Below are positions 12,083-23,313 of a stretch of DNA of 64,000 bases, in pieces (the first letter of the stretch is position 1; every line of letters starts with the position of its first letter). The stretch comes from Hawksworthiomyces lignivorus (Eukaryota; Ascomycota; Sordariomycetes; Ophiostomatales; Ophiostomataceae). The translations under genes and the position numbers were made by a program. The notes below the pieces were generated by a model, which was given only the letters and a program-made list of their open reading frames with translations, was not told where the DNA came from and did not search any database. The DNA is taken from NCBI GenBank assembly GCA_002917075.1, contig NTMA01000027.1:310001-374000 (forward strand), given 5' to 3'.

Positions 12083-13783
12083 ATGCCGCTGGTCCGCAAT
12101 CCCATCCTGCCCGGCTTCAATGCCGACCCGTCCATTCTGCGGGTCGGCGGCGACTATTACATCGCCACGTCCACCTTTGAGTGGTATCCCGGCGTGCAGA
12201 TCCACCACTCCACGGACCTGGCAAACTGGACGCTGGTGGCCCGGCCGCTGAGCCGGAAGACCCAGCTCGACATGCGGGGCGATCCGGACAGCTGCGGCGT
12301 GTGGGCGCCGTGCCTGACCCACGACGGCGACAAGTTCTGGCTGGTGTACTCGGACGTGAAGCGCAAGGACGGCAGCTTCAAGGACTCGCTCAACTACATT
12401 GTGCACGCGCCGGCCATCACGGGGCCGTGGTCGGACCCGGTGTTTGCCAACTCGTCGGGATTCGACCCGTCGCTGTTCCACGACGACGACGGCCGCAAGT
12501 GGTTCGTCAACATGCTGTGGGACCACCGCAAGCGGACGAACAACACGGCGTTTGTGGGCATCGGCCTGCAGGAGTTTGACCCGGTCGCGGGCCGCCTGGT
12601 GGGCCGGCGGCAGAACATCTACCGCGGCACGGACCTCAAGCTGGTCGAGGGCCCCCACCTGTACAAGCGCAACGGGACCTACTACCTGGTGACGGCGGAG
12701 GGCGGCACGGGCTACGAGCACGCGGTGACCATGGCGCGGTCGACCAGCGGCGGCATCTGGGGGCCCTACGAGACGCACCCGGACAAGCACGTGCTGACGT
12801 CCAAGGACCACCCGCTGGCGGCGCTGCAGCGGGCGGGCCACGGCGACATTGTGGAGACGCCCGACGGCCGCACGTACCTGGTGCACCTGACGGGGCGGCC
12901 GACGACGCAGTTCCGGCGCTGCGTGCTGGGCCGCGAGACGGGCCTGCAGGCGGCGCGCTGGGGCGACGACGGCTGGCTGTACGTGGACAAGGGCCCCGTG
13001 CCGTCGCTGTTTGTCGACGTGCCGGGCACGCGCGACGACGACCCGGCCACCTCGCCCTACTGGCAGGAGCAGCGCTACACGTTCACGGGCGTGGACGCCG
13101 CGGGACAGGCCGTCGACTACAGCAGCACCAACGGCGCGGCGGCGCGGCTGCTGCACCGCGACTTCCAGTGGCTGCGCACGCCCGACCCGGACCGCATCTT
13201 CCGCGTCGAGGGCGGCCAGCTGGTGCTCTTCGGCCGCGAGTCGGTCGGCTCGTGGTTCGAGCAGGCCCTGGTCGCGCGCCGCCAGACCCACTTCTCCTTT
13301 GACGCCGAGACCGTCATCGACGTCGCGCCCCAGGACGAGCGCCAGTTCGCCGGCCTCACCGTCTACTACTGCCGCTACAACTTCTTTTACCTGGCCGTCA
13401 CGGCCAACGACGACAACCCGGGCCGCGAGCTGCTCATCCTGTCGTCCGAGGCCTCGTGGCCCGACGGCAACCTCCAGACGCCCCTGGCCGACCCCGTGCC
13501 ACTGCCCGACACCGGCAAGGTCCGCCTCGCCGTCACCGTGCGCGGCCGCGCCCTGCAGTTCTGGTACGCCGTGGAGGGGCAGGACGAGCTGCAAAAGGTA
13601 GGCCCCGTGTACGACGCCTCCATCGTGTCCGACGAGTGCGGCGGCCACAAGGCCCACGGCAGCTTCACAGGGTCGTTTGTAGGAATGGCGGCGTCCGACA
13701 TCAACGGCACCGCCATGCCGGCCAAATTTGACTACTTTATCTACCGACCGGCGCACGATCCGACCGACCGGTATGAGGTTTGA
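12083..13783 (+). CDS. Glycoside hydrolase family 43 beta-xylosidase
   Basis: A single exon of 566 residues. The start is MPLVRNPILPGFNADPS, the usual N-terminus of the XynB-like GH43 enzymes, so an earlier in-frame non-ATG start was not used. The catalytic residues are where expected: Asp15 (general base, in NADPS), Asp128 (pKa modulator, in GFDPSLF) and Glu189 (general acid, in VEGPHLY). The N-terminal five-bladed propeller is followed by a C-terminal beta-sandwich (from about residue 330). Enzymes of this type release xylose, and sometimes arabinose, from xylo-oligosaccharide ends. There is no signal peptide, so the enzyme is probably intracellular and acts on imported oligosaccharides. 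The 3' end faces the SDR gene only 96 bp away. Confidence 0.93.
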   Translation: MPLVRNPILPGFNADPSILRVGGDYYIATSTFEWYPGVQIHHSTDLANWTLVARPLSRKTQLDMRGDPDSCGVWAPCLTHDGDKFWLVYSDVKRKDGSFKDSLNYIVHAPAITGPWSDPVFANSSGFDPSLFHDDDGRKWFVNMLWDHRKRTNNTAFVGIGLQEFDPVAGRLVGRRQNIYRGTDLKLVEGPHLYKRNGTYYLVTAEGGTGYEHAVTMARSTSGGIWGPYETHPDKHVLTSKDHPLAALQRAGHGDIVETPDGRTYLVHLTGRPTTQFRRCVLGRETGLQAARWGDDGWLYVDKGPVPSLFVDVPGTRDDDPATSPYWQEQRYTFTGVDAAGQAVDYSSTNGAAARLLHRDFQWLRTPDPDRIFRVEGGQLVLFGRESVGSWFEQALVARRQTHFSFDAETVIDVAPQDERQFAGLTVYYCRYNFFYLAVTANDDNPGRELLILSSEASWPDGNLQTPLADPVPLPDTGKVRLAVTVRGRALQFWYAVEGQDELQKVGPVYDASIVSDECGGHKAHGSFTGSFVGMAASDINGTAMPAKFDYFIYRPAHDPTDRYEV

Positions 13784-13879
13784 AATGCAATTATGACCAT
13801 AAAAGAGGCTTTTGTAGACATGAAAAATAATGAAATTATGAACTTTGTTTTTTTTTTTTTGCTATAGAATTTCTTAGGA

Positions 13880-14925
13880 TTACACATTAGAACTGCCTCC
13901 ATCTAGTATCGACTGTTAGTAAAAACATAAAAATAAGGAGAAGAGAGACTAAGTGTAAACTGCAAGCAAGGCTTCAGGCATGATTCATTCCACTTACCAA
14001 TGAGGATTACGGTGCCGTTGGCATAGTCAGCCCGCGCTGCGTACAAGTATGCTTCGGCAATGTGGTCGGGCGTCGCAACGAAACCTACGCTGAGCCTCTC
14101 GCCGCCAGCCTGGAAAGTCTTCTCCTGGGCCTCCTTAGACTGGCCGAGTTTGTCCCACAGCTCGGTCTTGACCAGGCCGGGCACGACCGTATTGACGCGG
14201 ATGCGCTTCTTGGCGTTCACCAGCTCCACGGCCAGGCCCTTGGTCAGGTTGATGACGCCCGCGTTGAGCGCGCCGCCGATGGACGCACCCGGATGGGCCG
14301 TGTAGGCGGCGGCGCCCGAGGTGAGAGTGAGCGAGCCGCCGGGGCGCACAATATCGTACTTGACCAGAGCTGAGAAGACGTCAGGATTCAGACTTTTGCT
14401 TTTTACTGGTTTCGTCGAGACGAAGAGCAAAACTGCCTACCTTTGCCGATCACAAGACTGCCCCAGAACTTGACACCAAAGAGGTGCTTGGCGTCATCCA
14501 GGTTGGCGTCGGCCAGCGGGCCGCGGATAATCTTGTCGACGGCCGAAAAGACGACGTGGTCGACCGGCGCCAGGTGGCGAATGGCCTCGGTAAACTTCTC
14601 CTCGTCACGCACGTCGGCGACGACGCCGCTGACGGGAACGGCCGATGAAGACGCAGACGGCGACTTGATCTCGACCTCCACTTGGCTCAGGCGCTTGACG
14701 GCATCGTCAACGTTGGCCTGTGAAGACGAGACAATGACGACCTCGGCGCCGACAGCAAGAAATGCTTCGGCGGCACCAAAGCCAATACTAGAGAAAGAGA
14801 GCCGAATGTCAACAACCTGTTCAGAGACATACTGCAGTCCACTACGGGGGGGGAGCTTCGTACCCCGATGAACCACCGACGACAATGATTTTTTTGCCCG
14901 CAAGCTTGTCTGTGAATTTGCCCAT
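13880..14925 (-). CDS. Short-chain dehydrogenase/reductase, atypical active site
   Basis: Four exons: 14925-14864, 14787-14441, 14369-13998 and 13902-13880; 267 residues. A Rossmann fold is clear from VVGGSSGIGFGAAEAF (cofactor GxxxGxG), an Asp-containing VVADVRD and RVNTVVPGLVKTELW. The last small exon ends in IDGGSSNV, the usual SDR C-terminus, which fixes the final acceptor. The active-site segment reads TSGAAAYTAHPGASIGGALNAG: the Ser is there, but the Tyr-x3-Lys motif is not (Tyr159 is followed by Pro at +4). Some fungal SDRs of this subgroup lack the motif, so activity or substrate cannot be predicted. The gene is convergent with the GH43 gene. Confidence 0.87.
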
Positions 14926-17022
14926 TGTGACGCTATAAATTGCCCTTAGACGATTTCTAGACGAATTGAGTAGAATTTGATTTACGAGACGCGCTTCTAA
15001 ATCTTCAGAAGGGAAGGAAAAGACCTCAAGTAGTCCCAAAAGTTGCTTCTATATATAACGACATACTCCTCATCTACATTTACTCGATATTTCGCGAGCT
15101 GCAGCTGTTTAGGTTTGTCAGCGACGTTGGCCGACGTTCGGCAACGCCATCGGAGAGGAGAGATGCACCAGCGATGCACGACAGACCAGCCGGAAGAAAA
15201 CAATCGCCAGTCCTAAAATTGATATTGCTAAAGCTGCCAGTAACTTGAAGCAATACAGTAAGGTATCTTCCGGTCAGGACTCGCATCTCTCCCTTACTGG
15301 CCGCGCCACGGCACTGGGATAAGTCGAAACGAGGAAATCAGGCGAAGACGAAATACGCGGGTGAAAAGTCGCCATTTCGGCTACTATGGCGCGGGGTGCG
15401 TAGCATGAAGGGAAAATTCATAGCCGCGTGAGGAGTCATCTAGTTAGTCTCACTACCTATCGTACAGCGCACTAAGTCTGCCCGGCTGTGGTTATTCGTT
15501 GGTTAGACTAAGAGAAAGTCAAAGCCTCAAAAAGCCCTGAACCAGCGAGGAGGCGCCAACGGGTTCTCCCGCCATCAGCTTATGAAAGAGTGGCTCACAA
15601 GAAGTGTCACGATTCTTACATACCATCTGCCCAGTAGAGGAGGACTCATCTGACTAGAAAGTGTCACTTGCAAGTCTCTCACCTTCTCAAATCGTGTCTC
15701 TGCTCTGCTTCTTTCCCCCTTGCTTCCCTGTCTGTTTTTGTTTCTGCCCTGTCTTGTTCTTCTGTCTCTTCTTAGCCGTCTACACGTAGTTATCTCAAAA
15801 ACAAAACATGCCAGCTTGGTGGATCACCCGACGGTTTCGAGACCAAGGCAATGTTGGTGGGGGTTAGTTCTGTTCCTGGGACAAGCTCTGTTTGGGTCTT
15901 GATGGGCCCTAGGCACGTCACCGGATCCGCCCTCTGCGTCATAACACCAACTTTTGTTCTCTCACTCGGTTCTTCTCTTCCATTGGCTCTAAAACAGTAA
16001 GTGATTTTCAAGCTTGGAATAGTTGTGAACTTTGACATCATTGAGGCACAATGTGTACAAAAGATGTAATTTATCTTGATGCCATCGGCGAACGTACTTC
16101 ATAATTTTCTAGAATTTCTAATTGTTCCACAGTAAAATAGACCATGTGAAACCTCTCTCTGTAGATTTGGTCAGATGGGACTCATTCGTCTCGTTCACGA
16201 CGATTTTGCTCACCAGCTGTCTGCCTTGGACAAGGCAGCGGCTGCGCCACGAGGGCAAGGGTCTCCACCCTCCCAAAGAATTGGAGGCTAATAAACACAG
16301 CACACATTCGAGACATTTTACAAGGGTTCTCACTGCTGTTATCGCCTTACCAGCTCTATTTCGTCCGTTTTTGGTATGACTCAAGCGGGTTGGGACGGAG
16401 AAGAGGAGGCGCTTAATGGGAGGCGGACAGTGTAAGTTACAGCCTACTGAGGCGATGTTCCAATGATCAAGGCAGTAGCCGGAATGCGCAGATCGAACGC
16501 TGTTTTCGAATTCGCCGAATTCGACCAAGCTCCGTAGAGAAGACTGTAAAAAGTATAGTACGAAGAAATTACGAGGATTCTCCTGTAAGAGACCTCTCTT
16601 CCATCGTGACCAAACCCCCAACCTTGGGGTAGCCGTGCCTTGTCCTGCCTTGCGCACCCGGGGTCCACCTTGGCCAAATCCCTCCTCAGCCTGCATGACA
16701 TTGTTGATATATACCGCCACAGACTCCGTCTCTGCGGTCTGCCATCTTTGTCTTTTCCTGCTTTTCTGTTTTATTTCATGTTATGACAACATTCCTGCTT
16801 TTTTGCTTTGAAGACGTTTTTTTTTTAAACAACCAGCACCATATTCTGCCTTGTTTTTTCCATGCTTTAGCCTAGCGTAAGCCTAATTCTTACAACATTT
16901 TCTAGTTCTGATATGGTAATATCTTGACGGGGAACTGACGTGATTGCTAGTCAAGAGCTTCTCTCTATATTCTATAAATACAACCGTTTTCTTCAACTCC
17001 TTCTTTCTCCACTTAAAAACTC
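14926..17022. other. Intergenic region, no gene recognised
   Basis: About 2.1 kb. It holds the divergent promoters of the SDR and of the acidic protein. A 200-codon minus-strand frame (16118-16720) has no coding bias or recognisable domain. Confidence 0.55.
16973..16980 (+). promoter_or_regulatory. TATA-like box
   Basis: TATAAATA lies 42 bp before the ATG of the acidic low-complexity protein gene. The short spacing would give a very short leader. Confidence 0.4.
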
Positions 17023-17843
17023 ATGGGGCTCGTACTGCACGACGTTACCGAAGGCGATCCTGCATCGTCTCCGGATCTAGTGTTCTCACACAATGACGAC
17101 CTATCTCTGGAAGGCAGACACCTGCCTCCTGGCCGGGCCCAGATCCGCGATTGGCGCGTGGGCCCCAGCAAGGCCCGCCTGAGCCGGAACCGCCAGGATG
17201 CCTTGGCCCTCCGGTACTGGTCCGACTACATTGACGGCCAGGTGGGCGAGACAAGCGAGGCGGTGCTGCTCCGCGCCGGCCAGCCGCCACGGCGGCTGCG
17301 CCCCCACCAGATGGCTCTACTGCAGAAGGCAGAGGCGCAGGGTCGCTGGCGCACCCGGCGGGTGCTAGAGCGGGCTGTGCGGCTGCACCGGCGGCGACAG
17401 GCGCGCGGCGCGGCGGCCGTCACAATAGACGAAGACGCACCCGTGCGAGAGGTGGACGACACCAGTCGACGCTCGAGATCGCGGCGCTCCCCAACCATGA
17501 CAACCACGGCCGCGGCCGCGAACGCCCCCGCTGGCTCTGCGCCTGCCGCCTCTGCCGGCAGCCGACCGCCAAGCCTGGAGCGCCAGGGCGCGTTCCACAA
17601 TGCCAGCACGACCAAGAAGCAGCGCCGAGCGGCGCCTCCGCCCACGCTTGCTCTTGCCCTCTCGTTCCACGCCGACGCCGCCTCCGACGCCGCCTCCGAC
17701 GCCGCGCTGTACCGGGCCGGCATTCTCTACGACGACGACGAGCACGAGCGCAGCGCGGGCTTCGGCCTCGACTGCATCGCGCACGAAGAGCCCGTGTACG
17801 CCATCCACATTGACACGCGGCAGCGGCAGCGGCAGCAGCGGCG

Positions 17844-17874
<31 letters not shown>

Positions 17875-18498
17875 AGAGGACGACGGGCGAGCCGTGCATC
17901 TTCTGGAGGCCTGCTGGCCGCCTCTGTCCCGGCTGCCTTTTTCCTCCCGCTGGAGCTCTCCTTTGCCAACTTGGCGGACGACGCCTCGCTAGCGCCGTAC
18001 CTTCTCTTCTCCGAAGAGCGGGAGCCGGTGGCGGTAGCACCAGCGGCTGGCCCCGCACCTGCCGTGCGCCAGCAGCCGACGGTGACGGTCGTCTACGATC
18101 AGACTTCGGCCGCGGAGGAGGCGGTCGAGGACGATGGTGACGACGAGGATGACGAGGATGACGAGGATGACGAGGATGACGATGACCAGTCTATGTACGA
18201 CGTTGACGCCGACGCCGGCGACGACACGGATCCCGCCGACGATGCTCTTCTAGACAGCGACGACTGGGTCGTCAACCTGCTGGACGCGGTCGAGGGCGCG
18301 GACTACGTCGGCGACGACGAAGACGACCTTGATGGAAACGATTATGATGATTTTGGGTGCGATGGTGACGCTGACGGCGTCCTCGTCGATACAATGCGCA
18401 CAGACGACGCCGCGGCGCCGCGGCTGGTCAGCCGTGGCGCTGGCGGATATGGCAGTCGCGATGAGACTTGGCTCATCCTGAGATCTGCGGCAAGATAG
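17023..18498 (+). CDS. Acidic low-complexity protein, function unknown
   Basis: A single-exon gene of 491 residues with strong C/G-ending codon bias. The first third is basic and helical (RLRPHQMALLQKAEAQGRW, then RRVLERAVRLHRRRQ). The middle is Ala/Ser-rich, followed by a segment with nine consecutive Gln. The C-terminal third is very acidic, with repeated DED units and further Asp-rich stretches. No signal peptide or membrane span is visible. The basic-then-acidic pattern could suit a nuclear or chromatin-associated protein, but this is inference. No family is recognised. Confidence 0.65.
17848..17874. repeat. CAG trinucleotide repeat
   Basis: Nine CAG units coding for polyglutamine inside the acidic protein gene; likely length-variable between strains. 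Confidence 0.9.
18142..18177. repeat. Acidic 9-bp coding repeat
   Basis: Four exact copies of GACGAGGAT, coding for DED units in the acidic C-terminal region. Confidence 0.9.
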
Positions 18499-19705
18499 AA
18501 ACGGAGAAAACAGTGCACGACGGCTCGTAGCAAGTCCTGCAGATGTTGAGTTGTTGGCAGGACCCTGACTTGAAGGAAGACAAAAGCGCCAAAAAAAAAA
18601 GGAAAAAAGAAAGGGCCCTCCACACTACGACTGGCAAGCATGTAACAGTTGGTGGCCAAGTTGCTACCACGTTCTGGACTGGCCCTCATTAAGTGTACTG
18701 AATTTTGCCGCAAGATCTCGGGTAGAGAGGGGACAAATGGGAAGAGAAGAAAAGAGTCGAGATTGAGAAAGAGCATTTGGGCATTTTCGCCATCCTTTGT
18801 GACCGAGTTTGTGTGCTCGCAGGCGTTTTCTATGGGAATCTGCTGGTTGAGCTCTGCCTGCTCCGTGGTGGCGCTTTGTTCAATTTTCTCTTTCATTTCT
18901 TGTGTTTCCTTTCCTCACCCCTTTCTCCCCTCTCTCCCCTTTATGGCCGGGCTTCAAGAGACATCAGTTGCCAGGATGTGTCGCATGTATGACGATGAGT
19001 TGGCGCTCTCGGACAAGGGTGGTGGATTTTTGATAAACTTTATTTCGCAATGGCGTGACCAGACTTTCCTATTTCTTTTGTCTATTTGTATTTTTCTACT
19101 TGTTTTGTTCTGTTTTACCCTTACATTTCCTGTTTTGTTGAACTTTTTTTTTTCTTCGGCATCAGCCTTCGTTTCGACTTATGTATCTTACACCGAATAT
19201 ACAATTGCAATTGTTACTTAAATTTGTTTCTAGCACGGAGTTCTTCGCATGGTGGTCGGTGGCCGTGATATTCAGCCCCATTCAGACTTTCCATTCAGAC
19301 TTTCTGCAAGATCGTAGTGATTTTATTAGAAGCCATGCCAAACCCGCATGGATGATATATTTCTTCTCGCACTACGAGAAGGGTCTATTGTGTTACAGCC
19401 TTTCAAAAATGCAGATCTATCTTATCCCAGCCCGTTCTGGTAGTTCCCAGTATTAACCTGATATTTGGCCCATTGAGGCTCCCCTGACTCCTGAAAGATG
19501 TGAAAAATAAGCAAAAAATCCAAACCCTCAATACTCCTTGCCAAAATCCATTTGGCTAGATCTAGAAGCGTGTATGAAATTGCCCGAGTTGCCTCCTTTG
19601 GAGGCAAAGGCGAGAAAAAGCATTAAAATAGTATAGAAGGGGACGAAGAAAGCAGACAAGTCCCCGCAAAGCATATGCAATTGATCGAAACAGACAATCC
19701 ATGCA
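18499..19705. other. Intergenic region between converging genes
   Basis: Pyrimidine-rich, AT-richer DNA between two convergent 3' ends. The plus-strand frame at 18649-19221 lacks coding bias and was not accepted. Confidence 0.55.
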
Positions 19706-21109
19706 TTACAAACAGCACGCATACTCGTTGGCATCGAGATCGTTAAACAGATGTGTCCGTGCGCCTTCGTCGGGAATGTCGAAGGAGCTGCCGCGGTAGC
19801 GACCAGTCACATCCCGGTGGTTGCCCACCGTCGAAGAGAAGGCGCTGCCTTGCACGCCGATGAAGAAACGGCTGCGGACCATGATGCCGAGGTCGATAGC
19901 ACCCTGGAAGTCGAAAGCCATTTTGTTGATCGCGTTGGTCATTTCGGTGTCACCGGCTTCCTCGACCAATTTCCACTTGTGCGTGGTCTGCCAGCCGCGC
20001 TCTGCCGCGGCCTTGGAGAAGTTGTTGATTTGCTCCTGGTCGCCGCATGCCAAGTACACGATTGGCTTCTCCTGGCCAAAGTTGCCAAATTTCTCCCAGG
20101 CGTGATCCAGGGCATCCAGGTCCACCAACAGCTGGTGCTCGGCGGAGCTCCAGATGCTGTCGTTCTCGGCGCGGTAGTGCACGCCCATATAGTTGGCAGA
20201 GCTCGGCAAGCGCCCCATGAGGCGGTTGATGACGCCCCGTACGTCCTCTCGGAAGCGGATCAGGTGAGAGAGCTCGGTCCACAAGCGCAGGTCTCGGCGC
20301 GTGGGGTCGTCCGTGATGCGGAACAGTAAAAATTCAGAGTCAATGTCGACGACCACGATGCCATCGGGATTCGCGGGAGTTGGCTCGGAAGCTTCAGCTT
20401 CGGTCTTGTCCAGCTCCTCCATGTGAAAGCGGAACCTCTCGTTGAAAAAGGTCTTGAAGGGCCGTCCCACCCAGAAGTAGCTGTGGATCTTGGTATAGAA
20501 GGGCGCATCGCTGCACATGATCTGCAAGCGGCGCCGAACGGGGATGGTCTTGTCCAGCTCGTCCGGATGTATTATGCGCATTTTCGGGCAGGCGCGGCTC
20601 ATCTGCTCCCGAAGGTGATCGGCATCGTACCATTGGTCGTAGGGCATATAGGCGTCGCCGTTCAGGAAGTTGAATTCCAGGAGATTGTGTGAGTCGCGCA
20701 GGGGCATGCGCGGTAAGACGATGTGAGAGCCGGTCTCGATGGCCATCTTGAAGCAGACCTTGACCTGAGACATGATTGACGTCATGCCGGCTTGCATGCC
20801 GACGCAGTTGAGATAGGCCTCATTGTTCTCCCAATCGGCGGTAGCGCACGCTTCACGGACTTCACGGAAGGGAAAGATGGGCGGGTGCTCAGAGGCAAAA
20901 ACTTGGTCAAAGTAGGCTTGGATGTGCGAGGTGTCCGGGTGGTCCTCAGAGCTGCCGCTGCCTCCGAGGGGATTGGAGAAGGTCTTCTTGGCCGTGTCCC
21001 AAGCGTCCGATGGGTAGCTGTAATTCTGCCATGGGAGGAGACGGACACCCCAAATGATTACGAGGAGAAGGAAAAGGGAGGTGGCAATGCCCGATCGACG
21101 ATTCAACAT
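19706..21109 (-). CDS. Type II membrane protein, O-fucosyltransferase-like
   Basis: A single exon of 467 residues. A short cytosolic start (MLNRRSG) is followed by a signal anchor (about residues 8-26) and a luminal domain, a layout typical of Golgi glycosyltransferases. Visible family-like segments are VKVCFKMAIETGSHIVLPRM, NYMGVHYRAENDSIW (with the His/Arg region that binds GDP-sugar in fucosyltransferase folds), IVYLACGDQE and the C-terminal IMVRSRFFIGVQGSAFSSTV. Fungal proteins of this kind are annotated as GDP-fucose protein O-fucosyltransferase-like or as hypothetical. The acceptor and sugar donor are unknown, and the call rests on fold-level similarity only. Confidence 0.75.
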   Translation of the reverse strand: MLNRRSGIATSLFLLLVIIWGVRLLPWQNYSYPSDAWDTAKKTFSNPLGGSGSSEDHPDTSHIQAYFDQVFASEHPPIFPFREVREACATADWENNEAYLNCVGMQAGMTSIMSQVKVCFKMAIETGSHIVLPRMPLRDSHNLLEFNFLNGDAYMPYDQWYDADHLREQMSRACPKMRIIHPDELDKTIPVRRRLQIMCSDAPFYTKIHSYFWVGRPFKTFFNERFRFHMEELDKTEAEASEPTPANPDGIVVVDIDSEFLLFRITDDPTRRDLRLWTELSHLIRFREDVRGVINRLMGRLPSSANYMGVHYRAENDSIWSSAEHQLLVDLDALDHAWEKFGNFGQEKPIVYLACGDQEQINNFSKAAAERGWQTTHKWKLVEEAGDTEMTNAINKMAFDFQGAIDLGIMVRSRFFIGVQGSAFSSTVGNHRDVTGRYRGSSFDIPDEGARTHLFNDLDANEYACCL

Positions 21110-22410
21110 GATAGGCGATGTATTATCATTCTGTTCGAAATCCTAGGACGTAGAAAAGAAAAGAAGACGGGGAGCGGATAACGAGAGTCGTATTTGTGTA
21201 AGACGCAGCCCACGCTGACGAGAGCATGGATGGAGAGCGGACGGAAAATGTAAGTGAAATCGTAGAAACTAAGATGAAGAATAGCGAGTGAAAGAAAAAG
21301 AAGTAAGAGGGAACGAATGGCAATCATACAAAACGAGGACAACGAAGAGAAGAAAGAAAAGAACGAAACTGTTTTAAGTGATGTGGATTTTTCCCTGTTA
21401 TCGCAGTTCTTTGCCAAGCATGGTCTTTGCTTATTGAGTCTCCATTTTTTCTCTTAGTTCATTAAAGACCGAGGATGCATGCTGAGAATACGAAGATGAA
21501 GAGCTTCAGGAGTTACAGATGGTGGTAGGGATACAGCAAACCTAGATAAAATTGCATGTGAAGTAGAATGCGGAGTGAGACAGAATCAGGAATTTGTTGG
21601 ACTACAAAACAAAAGAAGGCAACGCTACGTGTGCAATTGGCTGTTTGAGCAGGCCTGCATCCTGTATAAAGTGAGGAGAACATGTTGATCTTTTCCATGG
21701 TGAGGAGTTGGCAACAGTTGGTTAGGTAGAGTTGGTGGTTGCTCTTGCCCTCCTTTCCGCCAAGATTAAGGAATTGTTAGAGAATAAACTTTTCTTCGAG
21801 GCAGGAAGGGAAAGGGGGGAAAAGCAGTAATAGCGTCATTGTCGGCCAGGTGGGGGGTTGCTCAACTTGTACTCGTACGCGTAGAGTACTCCACCGCTCA
21901 GGGGAAAGCAAGGGTGGCACGAGTATATTACGAGTATCTTGTAGGACAGTCCTTAAATAGGATCCAACCCGCGGCCTTGGAGCAGAATGTACCTTGTGAG
22001 TAATACACTCATATGAAGAAATACGTCTTACAGAGGCGCGAGAGGCTTACTGTCTCCATTCATTTCTCCTTTTATTAAATTCGCAGTTCGGGTCTTAGTC
22101 ATCGACAGTGCCTCTGCCAGTATTACTTCGTACTAAGAGCCCGCTTTGTAGGGCATCTATTTGTCTTCTTTGGGCGGCTCCAAAGAGGGAAGGTATTGGT
22201 GCTTGGCATTTTCTGCTCACATGAACTAGGTAGGCGCTACTGCCTGCCAAAATTTCACTTTAAGCACACTAGACGTACTCCGTATAGCCCAATTAATTGA
22301 GGACCTGAAGGGCTTGGCTGGCAACGTGGTTGCCTTTGTGGAAGTGAGAAAAAGCCAGTCTAAATGAAATAAAAAGCCACGGGCAAGGGGCACCTTCCAC
22401 AAAAAAAAAT

Positions 22411-22452
<42 letters not shown>

Positions 22453-23313
22453 GAAAAAGGAAACTCTATAGAGTACGGAGCGCTGGCATTACTTCAGGTT
22501 AGTTGTTACACTTAATTAATAAGATGTGTTCCAGGTGTGTACGAGTCATCTCTGTGCGTCGCTCGAAAACAGACAAAGGTGAAGAGGCTTTTTCCAGTCT
22601 GCTGATCGAAGCTCTCTCCGTGCATTTTCTTCCATGGTAGAGACAGACGCGTCAGAGGCAGAATGGGTCCCAATTATGTTTCCTGTCTGAGCTAGATCTC
22701 ATGCAGCCCTGCGCCCTTTAAATGACGAAAATGCTCCGATTTGGTGTATATGTGCACCGAGTGATGCTCCGTATTCCGCGATAACAGAACGAGAGACAAA
22801 TGGGACATCCGAAGACGGATGAATGGCGTCAAAAAACGCCAGAGCTCAGTGCAATGGACTCGCAGCTTCAGCCGGAAGGTAATTGCGGGGAAGGAAAGGT
22901 TCCCGCTCGCTTTCGCAGATGAGAGAGCGGCTTGCAGAGCTGTTGACTCACATGCGGCCCGCTGGTAACCGTCGTTTTCTGCGTATTTGCGCCTAGTTTG
23001 TGATCTAGTCAAGCAGCGAGTGTTGCTTGATCGGGCAGTTTTGGTCTAGTCAGAGCAACGATCTCGTCCGACGATTGTCATGCTGCGGGTAGCTCATCTA
23101 ATATATGTTCATATATATTGCGGCCCGGAGAATGGTGACATGGTCAATCTCTTGAACAAGAGGATAGACAAAAAGAAAGAGAGACTGCATTCATTCTTTC
23201 CCGCCCTGCCACCTTCAGATCTCGTCTTTTGACACAAGAGGTCATATTCTCACTTGTCTCGCTCGTGCCTCTCTGCGCGCAGTAGTGATTTGCTTCACAA
23301 ATTTTGGAGAACC
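21110..23313. other. Intergenic region between divergent genes
   Basis: About 2.2 kb of divergent promoter space with a TACTCCGTA at 22276-22284, a near copy at 22474-22480 (TACGGAG), and an AG microsatellite. No gene seen. Confidence 0.55.
22413..22444. repeat. (AG)16 microsatellite
   Basis: Sixteen perfect AG units in intergenic DNA, flanked by purine-rich sequence. Confidence 0.95.

Noticed and set aside
11918..13756. 612-codon minus-strand frame opposite the GH43 gene
   Set aside because: Antisense shadow produced by strong codon bias; the plus strand carries all GH43 catalytic motifs.
16118..16720. 200-codon minus-strand frame
   Set aside because: Length alone. No coding bias, no recognisable motif, and overlapping frames of similar quality.
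17420..18058. 212-codon minus-strand frame opposite the acidic protein
   Set aside because: Antisense shadow rich in Ala/Arg; no start context or motif.
18649..19221. 190-codon plus-strand hydrophobic frame
   Set aside because: The hydrophobic residues come from a T-rich 3' region between convergent genes; no family resemblance.
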